DNA of 52,799 nucleotides from Corynebacterium sp. p3-SID1241 (GTDB lineage Bacteria > Actinomycetota > Actinomycetes > Mycobacteriales > Mycobacteriaceae), in contig JALXWS010000017.1 of the NCBI GenBank assembly GCA_025144025.1, positions 1-52,799 on the forward strand, written 5' to 3'. The notes beneath the pieces were generated by a model. It made no database searches. It saw only the letters and a program-made list of their open reading frames with translations, and had not been told where the DNA came from. Position numbers and translations under genes: made by a program. Shown one piece after another: positions 43,651-52,711 of this stretch (position 1 is the stretch's first letter; every line of letters begins with the position of its first letter).

Positions 43651-45609
43651 TTATGGCTGCGGCAGAAGTGCAGCGGGGTCGAAGTCCCACAGGCGGATAT
43701 CAATATTTTGATCCTTGCGCATGGTATCGCCCGGGTTCACGGAAGCCCAACCAATCTTATTGGCATCCACTAGCGCGCCGGTAGGGGCAGGCTCGCCCAC
43801 GACGAACTGGCCGGTCCAGCCAGCCTCCCGCAGCACAGCTTCAGCTTGGCCTTGATTCTTGCGTACCAGGTCAGGGGCTTTAAAGAGCATGCCATTGGAG
43901 ACCTCAACGGTGACCGGCTTGCCCTTTTCCAGCTCTGCGCCCTCATTGGAAACGCTCAGCACCGTGCCCTTTGGCTCTAAGGAATCCACCTCGCGCACGT
44001 CTACATCAAAGTCATTTGACTCCAGGCGGCTTTGGGCATCATCGACATCCATGCCGGAAACATCGGGAACGCGCTTCTTTTCGACGCCCTTAGAAACCGT
44101 TACCCGTACCTTGGATCCCTTGGACAGTTGCGTACCACCGGCTGGATCCTGCTTGATGATTTGGCCGGCCGGTGCTTCATCGTTTTCTTCCGAGACATCG
44201 GAGTTAAGCGCCAAGCCTGCCTCCTCGAGGGCCTGGGAGGCTTCATCCAAGGTCATGCCGGTGATATCTGGGACGTCCGTAATCTCCTTACCGGAGGAAA
44301 CAGTTAAGGTCACCGAGGCATTCTTTTGCAGCTCAGAACCAGGGGCCGGATTAATGCGGATAGCATTATTGCGCTTGATATCCGGGTTGGCTTCCTCGTT
44401 GACGGTCACCTGCAGACCCATGTCTTCCAGTTCCTTAACCACCTCATTGCGCGGGCGGTTTTCCACCTCTGGCACGGTAATTTTGTCGTGCTGAGCGGAT
44501 TGGGTCTGGCGTGGCTTATCCTCAGAGTCTTTATCGTTGGAGAAGAAATCCCAGGCGAAGTAGCCCACGATAGCTACCAGAAGGGCGGCCAAGAAGGCTG
44601 CCAGCCATTTCATCCAGCCGCCGCCCTGCTCCTCATCATCTTCGGTGGGGCGAGTGGACTGAATGGGTGCGCGGTGCGCGGCCGCAGCTGGTGCGGCGGC
44701 GCCGACCATTTGGGTAGGCTGCTCGTCTTCTTCCTCGTTGACGTGCATGCGCGCAGCTGCGGTGACCTGTCCATTGCGTAGGCGCTCCAAATCGCCGGCC
44801 ATCTCCCAGGCGGACTGATAACGATCCGCTGGGTGCTTGGCCATGGCGGTAAGCACCACTGCATCGATATTGACTTGCTGGGTGGGGGTCAGTGAAGGAT
44901 CTGAAATGAGTTCTGACGGCGGCGTCGGCTCTTCCTGCACGTGCTGATAGGCCACCGCAAACGGGGTTTCGCCTTCAAATGGCGTGTGGCCAGTGAGTGC
45001 TTCATAGAGTACGCAGCCCAGTGCATAGACATCCGAACGGGCATCCGCGTTCTTACCGCGAGCCTGCTCTGGAGAAAGGTACTGGGCGGTGCCGATAACG
45101 GCGGAGGTTTGCGTCATCGCCGAGGTGGAGTCATCCAAGGCACGGGCGATGCCGAAGTCCATCACCTTCACTTGGCCGGTGTTGGTGAGCATAATATTTG
45201 CTGGTTTGATATCGCGGTGAATAATCCCGGCCTCGTGAGAGGCTTGCAGTGCATCGGCTACCGGTTTGAGAATATCCGCCGCTTCCTGGGCGGACAGAGC
45301 TCCGTCCTCGCGAATGATATCTCGCAGGGTGCGGCCGTTGACCCGCTCCATGACGATATATGGGATGGTCATGCCATCCAGCTCGGTTTCGCCGGTGTCA
45401 TAAACCGCCACGATATTGGGGTGATTCAGCTTGCCCGAGTTCTGGGCCTCGCGGTAAAAGCGCTCACGGAAGTTGACGTCGCGCGCCATTTCCGGGCGGA
45501 GCATCTTTACCGCTACCTGGCGGCCTAGGACGGTGTCTTCGGCGGCATAAACCTCAGACATGCCGCCGGCGCCGATGATCTCGCCTCTCCGATAGCGGTC
45601 ATTGACCAT
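43651..45609 (-). CDS. pknB: Serine/threonine protein kinase PknB with PASTA repeats
   Basis: A 652-residue membrane kinase that phosphorylates growth and division proteins in response to muropeptides or lipid II. The kinase domain has the P-loop IGAGGMSEVY, Lys35 (VAVKMLRPE), HRDIKPANI (Asp133) and DFGIA (Asp151), with a Thr/Ser-rich activation loop (SAMTQTSAVIGTAQYLSPE). A Pro/Ala linker precedes the membrane helix (about 333-354); four PASTA repeats follow outside (about 375-640), as in mycobacterial PknB. Starts 3 bases after the pknA stop, last gene of the operon before crgA. Confidence 0.96.
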   Translation of the reverse strand: MVNDRYRRGEIIGAGGMSEVYAAEDTVLGRQVAVKMLRPEMARDVNFRERFYREAQNSGKLNHPNIVAVYDTGETELDGMTIPYIVMERVNGRTLRDIIREDGALSAQEAADILKPVADALQASHEAGIIHRDIKPANIMLTNTGQVKVMDFGIARALDDSTSAMTQTSAVIGTAQYLSPEQARGKNADARSDVYALGCVLYEALTGHTPFEGETPFAVAYQHVQEEPTPPSELISDPSLTPTQQVNIDAVVLTAMAKHPADRYQSAWEMAGDLERLRNGQVTAAARMHVNEEEDEQPTQMVGAAAPAAAAHRAPIQSTRPTEDDEEQGGGWMKWLAAFLAALLVAIVGYFAWDFFSNDKDSEDKPRQTQSAQHDKITVPEVENRPRNEVVKELEDMGLQVTVNEEANPDIKRNNAIRINPAPGSELQKNASVTLTVSSGKEITDVPDITGMTLDEASQALEEAGLALNSDVSEENDEAPAGQIIKQDPAGGTQLSKGSKVRVTVSKGVEKKRVPDVSGMDVDDAQSRLESNDFDVDVREVDSLEPKGTVLSVSNEGAELEKGKPVTVEVSNGMLFKAPDLVRKNQGQAEAVLREAGWTGQFVVGEPAPTGALVDANKIGWASVNPGDTMRKDQNIDIRLWDFDPAALLPQP

Positions 45610-45612
45610 CGC

Positions 45613-47058
45613 TTAGTCACCCTCCTGTGTAATTAGATCGGCCAAGTCTCCGGGGAGCTCGTTAGGCTGTGAGTTTACTGGAGTATCTAACTCGGGTGTA
45701 GTTTCAACGTGCGTATCCTGCGGGTTCTGTTGCGTCGGCGCGGCTGGGGGCTGCTGTTGGTGCGTGGGAGAATGACGCGTGGGCGTCTCGCGGTGCGTCG
45801 TACGCGGTGTCTCTTCCTGTTCGGTTTCTCGTGGCTCCGTTTCCGTCACCGTCACTGGTGCCGGTGCCTCTTCCGTATCTTCTTCTTGGGCATCCTGGTG
45901 CGTGGTGGTGGGATCGCGGTATTCCGTAACCACCGAGGTCTCCGGAGTGCTGGAGGGCTCGCTTTGTCCCTCGCTATCGCCAAAGTGCTGGTAGGCGGCA
46001 TAGCCACCACCGGCCAAGGCTGCGAGGAGCAGGGTGATGCCTAAACCCTTCAGGAAAGAGGAGCCACCCTTGGACTCTTTTGTGGGAGCGGTTCCCGCGG
46101 CCGGATGGATGGTGGTGGGTTGGGCGACATTGCCCAACATCTCCGTCGAGGCAGACGGCGATGGCTCCGGAGCGCGCTGTGCTAGCGGTGCAGACTTGGG
46201 TTGCGGAGGGCGCTTGCCTAGTCTGACTGCGGAAATAGCCAGAGTGAACTCATTGCCATCGGCGTAACGGGTAGAGGGGTCCTTGCGCAATGCGATGCGA
46301 ATGAGCTCGCGGGCTGGAGCGCTGATATTCGTCGAGAGCGGCTCTGGCTCCTGGTTGATGTGCGCCAAGGCGATGGACACGGAGGAATCTCCGATAAAGG
46401 GACGCCTGCCAGCCAGCATTTCATAGCCGACGACGCCGAGCGAATAGACGTCGGAAGCCGGCGTGACATCCTTGCCCTGTGCTTGCTCGGGGGATACGTA
46501 CTGTGCGGTGCCTACTACCATGCCGGTGCGGGTAAGCGGCACGGCGGCGGCAGCCTTGGCGATGCCAAAATCCGTGATCTTGACCTGGCCATTTTGCGTA
46601 ATAAGCAGGTTACCGGGCTTAATATCGCGGTGGACCAGCTCCATGCGGTGAATGATGGAAAGGCCATGCGCAGCTTGCTCGAGGACATCGAGCGCCAGCT
46701 CCTCCTGCAGCGTATTTTCGCGTGCCAACAGATCCGCCAAAGATTCGCCGCGCACATACTCTAAAGCCATGAAGCAGAATTTGCGGCCGTTATCCTCTAA
46801 TTCGCGGTAGTCATAGGTGGTTACCACGTTTTCTGACTGAATGGATTTGGCCGATTTCGCCTCGTTGCGGAAGCGGGAGAGGAATTCGTGATTATCGGAA
46901 AACTCCGGGCGCAGGACTTTGATCGCCACCTCGCGATCGTTGCGGGTGTCATCGGCCAGCCACACGGTGGACATTCCGCCGTGGCCGATGATCCACTGGA
47001 GCTCGTAGTCGCTGCCAATAAGTTCTTGGAGATGTTCTTTATTCTCAGCGCTATTCAT
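45613..47058 (-). CDS. pknA: Serine/threonine protein kinase PknA
   Basis: A 481-residue kinase with the P-loop IGHGGMSTVW, catalytic Lys47 (VAIKVLRPE), HRDIKPGN (Asp145) and DFGIA (Asp163). A Pro/Ser linker, one membrane helix (ITLLLAALAGGGYAAYQHF, about 345-363) and an extracellular Thr/Glu/Pro-rich tail without PASTA repeats follow, the normal PknA layout. It controls cell shape and division together with PknB in mycobacteria and corynebacteria. Its start overlaps the pbpA stop by 1 base (TAATG), and pknB follows after 3 bases. Confidence 0.95.
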   Translation of the reverse strand: MNSAENKEHLQELIGSDYELQWIIGHGGMSTVWLADDTRNDREVAIKVLRPEFSDNHEFLSRFRNEAKSAKSIQSENVVTTYDYRELEDNGRKFCFMALEYVRGESLADLLARENTLQEELALDVLEQAAHGLSIIHRMELVHRDIKPGNLLITQNGQVKITDFGIAKAAAAVPLTRTGMVVGTAQYVSPEQAQGKDVTPASDVYSLGVVGYEMLAGRRPFIGDSSVSIALAHINQEPEPLSTNISAPARELIRIALRKDPSTRYADGNEFTLAISAVRLGKRPPQPKSAPLAQRAPEPSPSASTEMLGNVAQPTTIHPAAGTAPTKESKGGSSFLKGLGITLLLAALAGGGYAAYQHFGDSEGQSEPSSTPETSVVTEYRDPTTTHQDAQEEDTEEAPAPVTVTETEPRETEQEETPRTTHRETPTRHSPTHQQQPPAAPTQQNPQDTHVETTPELDTPVNSQPNELPGDLADLITQEGD

Positions 47059-48488
47059 TACTGCTCCCCCTGGTATGCGCGCAGGATGGCGCGGCCAATC
47101 GGGCCGGAAACCTTGCCGCCCGTAGCGGACTCACCCAAGTTACCACCATTTTTCACCACGACGCCCACGGCGATATCGCGTTCCGGATCGAAGGCAACGT
47201 ACCACACGTGCGGGGCCAGCCCCTCGCCGTGCTCGGCGGTGCCGGTCTTCGAGGCAAAGCCGTTACCGTCATAGCCCCAGGACGAACGCTCAGAGGCATA
47301 CATCAAATCAGTAAGCGTAGCCGCGGTCTCCTCATTAACCGCCTGGTCTGCCTTCTTGGGTTTGGTGGTGCGGACGTCTTTCATCTGGGCGTCGGTAATG
47401 CGATTGACCAGGTAAGGCTGCATGCGGGTGCCCTTATTGGCCACGGTGCCTGCCATGACTGCGGCCTGTAGCGCGGTCATGGTGACATCGCGTTGGCCGA
47501 TGGCAGACTGCGCCGTGGCCGCACCGTCCGGCAAATCGCCTAAGGTGCCGCCGGAGGTGGACACGCCAAGGTCGTAGTTCTCACCCACGCCAAAGGCCTT
47601 GGCGTACTTGCGCAGCTCATCCGCGCCGATCTGCTCCGACATTTCCACAAACGCGGTATTGCAGGACAGCGCAAACGCGGTCTGGAGCGTTACCGAATCC
47701 TGGCCATTGCACTTTTGATTGGCGTAGTTGGTCAGCTCCGTAACCGTATCCGGCAAAGTAATGACGTTGGAACCGGTCAGCGTGGAAGAGGGATCAAAAC
47801 CATTATTTAGGCCTGCCGCAGTGGTGATGATCTTGAAGATGGAGCCAGGGGGCAGCGTTTCTGCACCGGCGTGGTTGACCAGCGGCTGGCCCTCCTGCTC
47901 TTGCAGGTTGGCCCAATTATCCTCGGCAGAATCGCCCATCAGATCATTGGGGTTATAGCCAGGGTTGGAGGCCATGGCCAGGACCTTGCCGGTGGAAGGT
48001 TGAATGGCAACCGCAGAGCCCTCGTAGCCAGGACCCACCAGCTGATCATAGGCAGCCTGCTGGAGCGCAGGATCGATGGTGACCTCCACATTTGCGCCCT
48101 GCTTCGGCTTATCGGCCAGAGTATCCAGCCAGTTTTGCTTCATTAAAGAATCATCAGAGCCATTGAGGATGTCATTTTGGGAGGACTCCAGTTCCGAGGC
48201 ACCAAATTGGCTAGACAAGTAGCCGGTTATGTTGCCAAAGGCCGGTGAATCAATGGGGTAGGAGCGCGAGTAGGTTTCATCCGGGTTCTGCGTCGACTGT
48301 GCCAACACGGTATTGCCCGCAAAGATCTGGCCGCGCGGAGTGGTCTGCATTTCCATGAAGCCGCGCATATTCCGTGGATTATGGGCGTACTTATCTTCAG
48401 AAAATGCCTGGATCACCGTCAAATTGACCAGCAAAATAGCGGTCAAAATGACGGCAAATAAGGACACTAGACGGATGGATCTATTCAT
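47058..48488 (-). CDS. pbpA: Penicillin-binding protein PbpA (transpeptidase)
   Basis: A 476-residue class B penicillin-binding protein that cross-links peptidoglycan at division and elongation sites. One N-terminal membrane helix (FAVILTAILLVNLTVIQAF, about 11-30) is followed by a small dimerisation-type domain and then the transpeptidase: SxxK Ser216-Lys219 (PPGSIFKI), SCN (275-277), KTG (414-416). Its start overlaps rodA by 4 bases and the pknA start overlaps its stop by 1 base, so RodA and PbpA are co-translated as a partner pair. Confidence 0.95.
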   Translation of the reverse strand: MNRSIRLVSLFAVILTAILLVNLTVIQAFSEDKYAHNPRNMRGFMEMQTTPRGQIFAGNTVLAQSTQNPDETYSRSYPIDSPAFGNITGYLSSQFGASELESSQNDILNGSDDSLMKQNWLDTLADKPKQGANVEVTIDPALQQAAYDQLVGPGYEGSAVAIQPSTGKVLAMASNPGYNPNDLMGDSAEDNWANLQEQEGQPLVNHAGAETLPPGSIFKIITTAAGLNNGFDPSSTLTGSNVITLPDTVTELTNYANQKCNGQDSVTLQTAFALSCNTAFVEMSEQIGADELRKYAKAFGVGENYDLGVSTSGGTLGDLPDGAATAQSAIGQRDVTMTALQAAVMAGTVANKGTRMQPYLVNRITDAQMKDVRTTKPKKADQAVNEETAATLTDLMYASERSSWGYDGNGFASKTGTAEHGEGLAPHVWYVAFDPERDIAVGVVVKNGGNLGESATGGKVSGPIGRAILRAYQGEQ

Positions 48489-49837
48489 CGGTGAGCCTCC
48501 TGGACCGACGGGAACATGGAGGTATCGCTCGGCGCATTGCTCGAGGTCTCCTGCATGGGGCGGCGAGCCGCGTTAGAGATCCGCAGCAAGATCGCCAACA
48601 ATACATAGTTAGCCATGAGAGAGGAACCACCGGCAGACATGAATGGCGTGGTCAAACCGGTCATCGGCAGCAGGGCAGAAATACCGCCGGTGACCACAAA
48701 GACCTGAACTGCCAAGGTAAGAGAAAGACCGGAAGCCACCAGCTTGCCGTAGGTATCGCGGGTGCGCAGTGCAGTGCCAAAGCCGCGGGTGGCCAGCATA
48801 CCGAAAAGCACCAGTACGGCGGCTAGGCCAATGAGGCCGAACTCCTCACCTATTGCGGCAAGGATGTAATCCGAGTGGGCCACCGGAACGAGTTCTGGAT
48901 GCCCCTCGCCCAAGCCGCTGCCAGAGATGCCGCCGGAAGACAAGCCGAATAGCGACTGGGAGAGCTGGAAACCCGTGACGTCATAATTGCCGAGCGGGTC
49001 TAAGAAGTTAGAAAAGCGTTGCTGGATTTTTGCGGAGATCTGATAAATACCAAAACCGCCCACACCGACGAGAACAACGCCGATAAGCAGCCAGCTCACC
49101 CGGCCGGTGGCCATAAACAGCATGCCAAGGACGGTGCTAAACAGCAGCAGCGCTGGGCCGAAGTCATTGGAGATACCCATGATGACGATCGCGACGGCCC
49201 AAATGATCAGGATGGGTGCGAGGTCGCGCAAGCGCGGCAGGGAGATACCCAGTACTCGGTATCCCGCCACGGTAAATAGGGAGCGCTTCTGCGTCAGCAG
49301 CATGGCAAAGAACAAGATCAACAAGATCTTGGAGAACTCGCCGGGCTGGATTGAAAACGGACCCAAGTTTATCCAGATGCGTGCCTCCACGTCCGCAGGC
49401 TGCGGCCATACCAGCGGCAGGGCCAGCAGGACAAGGCCTGCGGCACCCAAGATATAGGAGTAGCGCGTCAGTGACCTGTGGTCCTTTAATATGGCTAAGA
49501 CCAGCACGAAGAGTACGAGTCCGACGATGGTCCACATGACCTGACGCACCGCGAGCCCGCTTTCATTGACCAGATCCAGGCGGGCCAACATGATAAGCCC
49601 GATGCCGTTGAGAATCGCCACAATGGGCAGCATGATCTGATCGGCATAAGGCGCTAAGAAACACATCACCAAATGGGCGACGGTGAAGACGCCAATGAAT
49701 CCGCCAATAAGGTAAACCAGATCCATGGTCAGCGCGTTGTCTTGGGATAGCTCCAGGCTGACCAAAGTGATAGCAAAGACGATGGCGGCTAGGATGAGCA
49801 GGCCGAGTTCGGTTCCTCGGCTAAAAAACTTTTTCAC
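48485..49837 (-). CDS. rodA: RodA/FtsW-type glycan polymerase
   Basis: A 450-residue integral membrane SEDS protein with about 12 helices that polymerises lipid II, working with the PbpA transpeptidase encoded next to it. The conserved loop region with the catalytic Asp is visible as NFLDPLGNYDVTGFQLSQSLF, then GGISGSGLGEGHPELVPVAHSDYILAAIGEEFGLIG. Starts 3 bases after the pstP stop; pbpA overlaps its end by 4 bases. A charged C-terminal tail (about 430-450) follows. Confidence 0.95.
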   Translation of the reverse strand: MKKFFSRGTELGLLILAAIVFAITLVSLELSQDNALTMDLVYLIGGFIGVFTVAHLVMCFLAPYADQIMLPIVAILNGIGLIMLARLDLVNESGLAVRQVMWTIVGLVLFVLVLAILKDHRSLTRYSYILGAAGLVLLALPLVWPQPADVEARIWINLGPFSIQPGEFSKILLILFFAMLLTQKRSLFTVAGYRVLGISLPRLRDLAPILIIWAVAIVIMGISNDFGPALLLFSTVLGMLFMATGRVSWLLIGVVLVGVGGFGIYQISAKIQQRFSNFLDPLGNYDVTGFQLSQSLFGLSSGGISGSGLGEGHPELVPVAHSDYILAAIGEEFGLIGLAAVLVLFGMLATRGFGTALRTRDTYGKLVASGLSLTLAVQVFVVTGGISALLPMTGLTTPFMSAGGSSLMANYVLLAILLRISNAARRPMQETSSNAPSDTSMFPSVQEAHR

Positions 49838-49840
49838 AAC

Positions 49841-51205
49841 CTACACCTCCCGGCAGGTGACGCCAGGCTTGTTTTTCTTGGCATCCTTTTTATCTTTTTG
49901 GCTCGGCGCAGTGATACATGGCTTGAGCGCTTTATCGCCCAAATCATTGATTTGCTGCTGCACCTCGCCCAGATCACCAGTGGAGAGATGGTCGACGGCG
50001 CTGCGCTCAGATTCCGGCAGGTCCGTGACCTTCAGCGGCGTGAAGTCGCCCTCGCACGGCTGGCTAGAAAAGAGCAGCGAGTTGCTGTCATTAATGCATA
50101 CGTTTTGGTGCGTGGAGTGTAGTTCCTTGCCAAAGACGGAGTAATCAGCACCCTGTTGGATGGTGATTTCCTGTGCCTCGTTGGTAGCCACGTAGTAATT
50201 ATTGGACAAGAAGTTCTTCGCCCACAGTCCGGCACCGATGACCAACGCTAGGACGATGAGCAAGGCAATGAGTACCTTCCAGCCGATCTTTCGGCCGGAA
50301 GTTTCCTCCTCCGCTGCGTCATCGCTCGCCTCAGTGCGCTCGTCTTCTCCGTCCGCCATAACGGCTGGGGGGATTACCTGGGGTTTGCGGGAGAGCTGTG
50401 CCGCCCGCGAGGCCGAGGAATCCGGATGGGTTGGTTCTTCCGTAGGACCCGCGAGGGCGCCTACGCGGAATGGTTCGTGCTCCTGGGAGCTTTCCTCGGT
50501 CACTTCACCGATAACCACGGTGACATTATCCGGACCTCCGGAGCGGATGGCCAGGTCTACCAGCGCGGATCCCGCCTGTTCGATGCTGCCTTGCCCCAGT
50601 GCGGTTTCAATAGTGGAGGCTGTTACCGGATCAGAAAGCCCATCGGAGCACAACAGGATACGGTCGCCGGGCTTGGCGTCGAGGGTAAATAGCGTTGCCT
50701 CGACTGGGCGGCCCGTATAGGCCTTTAGGATGAGGGACTTTTGTGGGTGCGACGAGACGTCGCCCGGGTCCAGCTCGCCCTTGTCCACCAAGGATTGCAC
50801 ATAGGTATCGTCCTTGGTGATCTGCTTGAGCTTGCCGTCGCGCAGCAGGTAGCCGCGGGAATCGCCCACGTGGCAGACGCCGAAATCCGTGCCGTTAAAG
50901 AGCATGGTGGACAGCGTGGTGCCCATGCCTTCGGTCTCTGGATGGGCTTTGACGTGGTCACTGATGGCCTCATTGGCCTGCTCGGCGGCCGCTTCTAGCA
51001 GGGCCTTGGTGTCTTCCTGACCCGGATCTTGGTCCAAGATTTCTAGGTGGTTGACCATCAGCTCGGAGGCAACCTCGCCTGCCGCGTGGCCACCCATGCC
51101 ATCGGCCAAGATCAAAAGGTGAGGACCGGCGTAGCCTGAGTCCTCGTTGTTATCGCGAATGAGGCCGCGATCGGACTTAGCAAAGAAGTTCAGCTTCAGT
51201 GTCAT
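49841..51205 (-). CDS. pstP: Serine/threonine phosphatase PstP (PP2C)
   Basis: A 454-residue membrane phosphatase that reverses PknA/PknB phosphorylation. PP2C metal-binding motifs are present: RDNNEDSG (first Asp), ILADGMGGHAAGEVAS, CHVGDSRGYLLRDGKL and LLCSDGLSD, and GGPDNVTVVI at the end. After a linker comes one membrane helix (VLIALLIVLALVIGAGLW, about 308-325), an extracellular domain and a Lys-rich terminal part. Its ATG overlaps the fhaB stop by 4 bases (ATGA), and rodA follows after 3 bases. Confidence 0.95.
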   Translation of the reverse strand: MTLKLNFFAKSDRGLIRDNNEDSGYAGPHLLILADGMGGHAAGEVASELMVNHLEILDQDPGQEDTKALLEAAAEQANEAISDHVKAHPETEGMGTTLSTMLFNGTDFGVCHVGDSRGYLLRDGKLKQITKDDTYVQSLVDKGELDPGDVSSHPQKSLILKAYTGRPVEATLFTLDAKPGDRILLCSDGLSDPVTASTIETALGQGSIEQAGSALVDLAIRSGGPDNVTVVIGEVTEESSQEHEPFRVGALAGPTEEPTHPDSSASRAAQLSRKPQVIPPAVMADGEDERTEASDDAAEEETSGRKIGWKVLIALLIVLALVIGAGLWAKNFLSNNYYVATNEAQEITIQQGADYSVFGKELHSTHQNVCINDSNSLLFSSQPCEGDFTPLKVTDLPESERSAVDHLSTGDLGEVQQQINDLGDKALKPCITAPSQKDKKDAKKNKPGVTCREV

Positions 51206-51654
51206 GCGTTCAACCTCACGGTGGTGCGGCCCAGCTTAATTTCGGAGTCCGCGCCGACTACTTCGGGTTGGTCGATGCGCACGCCATTGACAAAGGTGCC
51301 ATTGCGAGATTCCAAATCCTCCACAACCCATTCGCTGCCGCGGCGGAAAAGCCGGGCATGGTGGCCAGAAGAATAATCGTCGCCCGTGACAAAATCGCAG
51401 TCAGAGGCGCGGCCCAGCGTGCAGTCCTCCAATGTGCCCAATTCCATATGGGATCCCTGCAAGGGGCCCTCAACGATGGACAGCTGCTTAATCGCTTCCC
51501 GACGCCGCGGTGCCCCCACTTTCTTCGACTGCTGGCGGATAGCGCCGGCGGACTTATTGGTATCGCGACGCATGGCGTTTAAGGCCACCAGGATAAAAAT
51601 CCAAAGCAGAGCCAACAAGCCGATGCGAAGCGCCAGCATGATGACTGCATCCAT
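51202..51654 (-). CDS. fhaB: FHA-domain protein FhaB (FipA-like)
   Basis: A 150-residue protein with an N-terminal membrane helix (ALRIGLLALLWIFILVAL, about 8-25) and a C-terminal FHA domain that binds phosphothreonine: the signature is LGRASDCDF, then YSSGHHARLF and ESRNGTFVNG. In mycobacteria the orthologue FipA links FtsZ and FtsQ under oxidative stress. A strong GGGAGGT ribosome-binding site precedes the ATG at 51654. The stop overlaps the pstP start. Confidence 0.93.
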   Translation of the reverse strand: MDAVIMLALRIGLLALLWIFILVALNAMRRDTNKSAGAIRQQSKKVGAPRRREAIKQLSIVEGPLQGSHMELGTLEDCTLGRASDCDFVTGDDYSSGHHARLFRRGSEWVVEDLESRNGTFVNGVRIDQPEVVGADSEIKLGRTTVRLNA

Positions 51655-51679
51655 GGCGACCTCCCTTCCTTAACTGAAC

Positions 51680-52513
51680 TTAGTAGCTGTGCGAATCAAG
51701 GCCCGTGATGCGGACCTCGATGTGGGAATGGCCCATGGTGATCACATCGCCATCGGCAAGCAGCCAATTATCAATCGGCGTCTCATTCACCGTGGTGCCG
51801 TTGGTGGACTGCAAATCCACAAGAACCGCATCCTGGCCGTTCCAGGTGATTTCCGCGTGCTGGCGGGATACGCCAGTATCCGGCAGGCGCAGGTCCGCGT
51901 CATTGCTGCGGCCGATAATATTGGAGCCTTCTTGCACGTGATAAACGCGCGAAGAGCCATCCTGCAGCATCAGGTTGACTGCGGGGCCCTGTGGCTGCGG
52001 GGCGGGTTGACTATCTGGAGCAATGAAAGCGGTAGTTACCGCGTCATCAGCCGTATTCTCGTGCTGCTCGGTCATCTGGTCCTCCTGACCATCAAAGTCG
52101 TGGAAAATAGCCTCAAATCCGGTCTCTTCCGTGGGCTCGTGGTCAATAAACGAGGACACGCGAAGTTGACCCGTGCGCAAACCAGATTCTTCTGCCACTC
52201 GCACGATCACGGGGCCCGCGAGGGACCATCCGCTATTGCGAATAAACCGCGTCAACTGGTCTGCACAATCGGCCGGCAGATTGCGATCCTGCGACAAGTT
52301 CTCCAAATCCTTGGAGGAGACACCCACAGTCATCACATTCGGACTATAAAGGTTGTCATCGTCCCCGCGTGCGAGATTGTCTTGAGCTTCCTGCTTTAAA
52401 AGCTCATCAATCTCCGCTGGAACGACCTTGCCGCCGAAGACAAGAGCCATGCCATTATCAAGGCCGCGTTGCATGGCGGAGTCAAGCTTCGCCAGCTTTT
52501 CTAAAAACGCCAC
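51680..52513 (-). CDS. fhaA: DUF3662/FHA protein FhaA
   Basis: A 277-residue protein with an N-terminal DUF3662 domain (about 1-115; starts AFLEKLAKLDSAMQRGLDNG) and a C-terminal FHA domain (about 195-272: NIIGRSNDADLRLPDTGVSRQHAEI and STNGTTVNE), as in FhaA of mycobacteria and C. glutamicum, which binds phosphorylated MviN/MurJ. Start is GTG 52513 with AAGGAG 8 bases upstream. First gene of the leftward fhaA-fhaB-pstP-rodA-pbpA-pknA-pknB operon. Confidence 0.95.
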   Translation of the reverse strand: MAFLEKLAKLDSAMQRGLDNGMALVFGGKVVPAEIDELLKQEAQDNLARGDDDNLYSPNVMTVGVSSKDLENLSQDRNLPADCADQLTRFIRNSGWSLAGPVIVRVAEESGLRTGQLRVSSFIDHEPTEETGFEAIFHDFDGQEDQMTEQHENTADDAVTTAFIAPDSQPAPQPQGPAVNLMLQDGSSRVYHVQEGSNIIGRSNDADLRLPDTGVSRQHAEITWNGQDAVLVDLQSTNGTTVNETPIDNWLLADGDVITMGHSHIEVRITGLDSHSY

Positions 52514-52538
52514 GAGCCATTCTCCTTTCCACCATGCA

Positions 52539-52560
52539 GCGATCAGTAGCGATCAGTATA
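52539..52560 (-). promoter_or_regulatory. Promoter region of the kinase operon with a 10-bp tandem repeat
   Basis: GCGATCAGTA occurs twice in tandem (52539-52548 and 52549-52558), and TATACT (52555-52560, minus strand) is a good -10 hexamer about 42 bases before the fhaA GTG. The repeats overlap the start region and could bind a regulator. Confidence 0.45.
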
Positions 52561-52711
52561 GTTTGTTCACCCCCTCGAAACGTAGATGGTGGCGCGAAAG
52601 TTCCCAGAAGTTTCGCCACCCCCTCCCCGAAATAATCCACTTTTCCTGCAGATTTGTAGTTTAATGCGCTTTTCGTGGTATCTTTATCAGGTCGCTAAGA
52701 CACCACACCCT

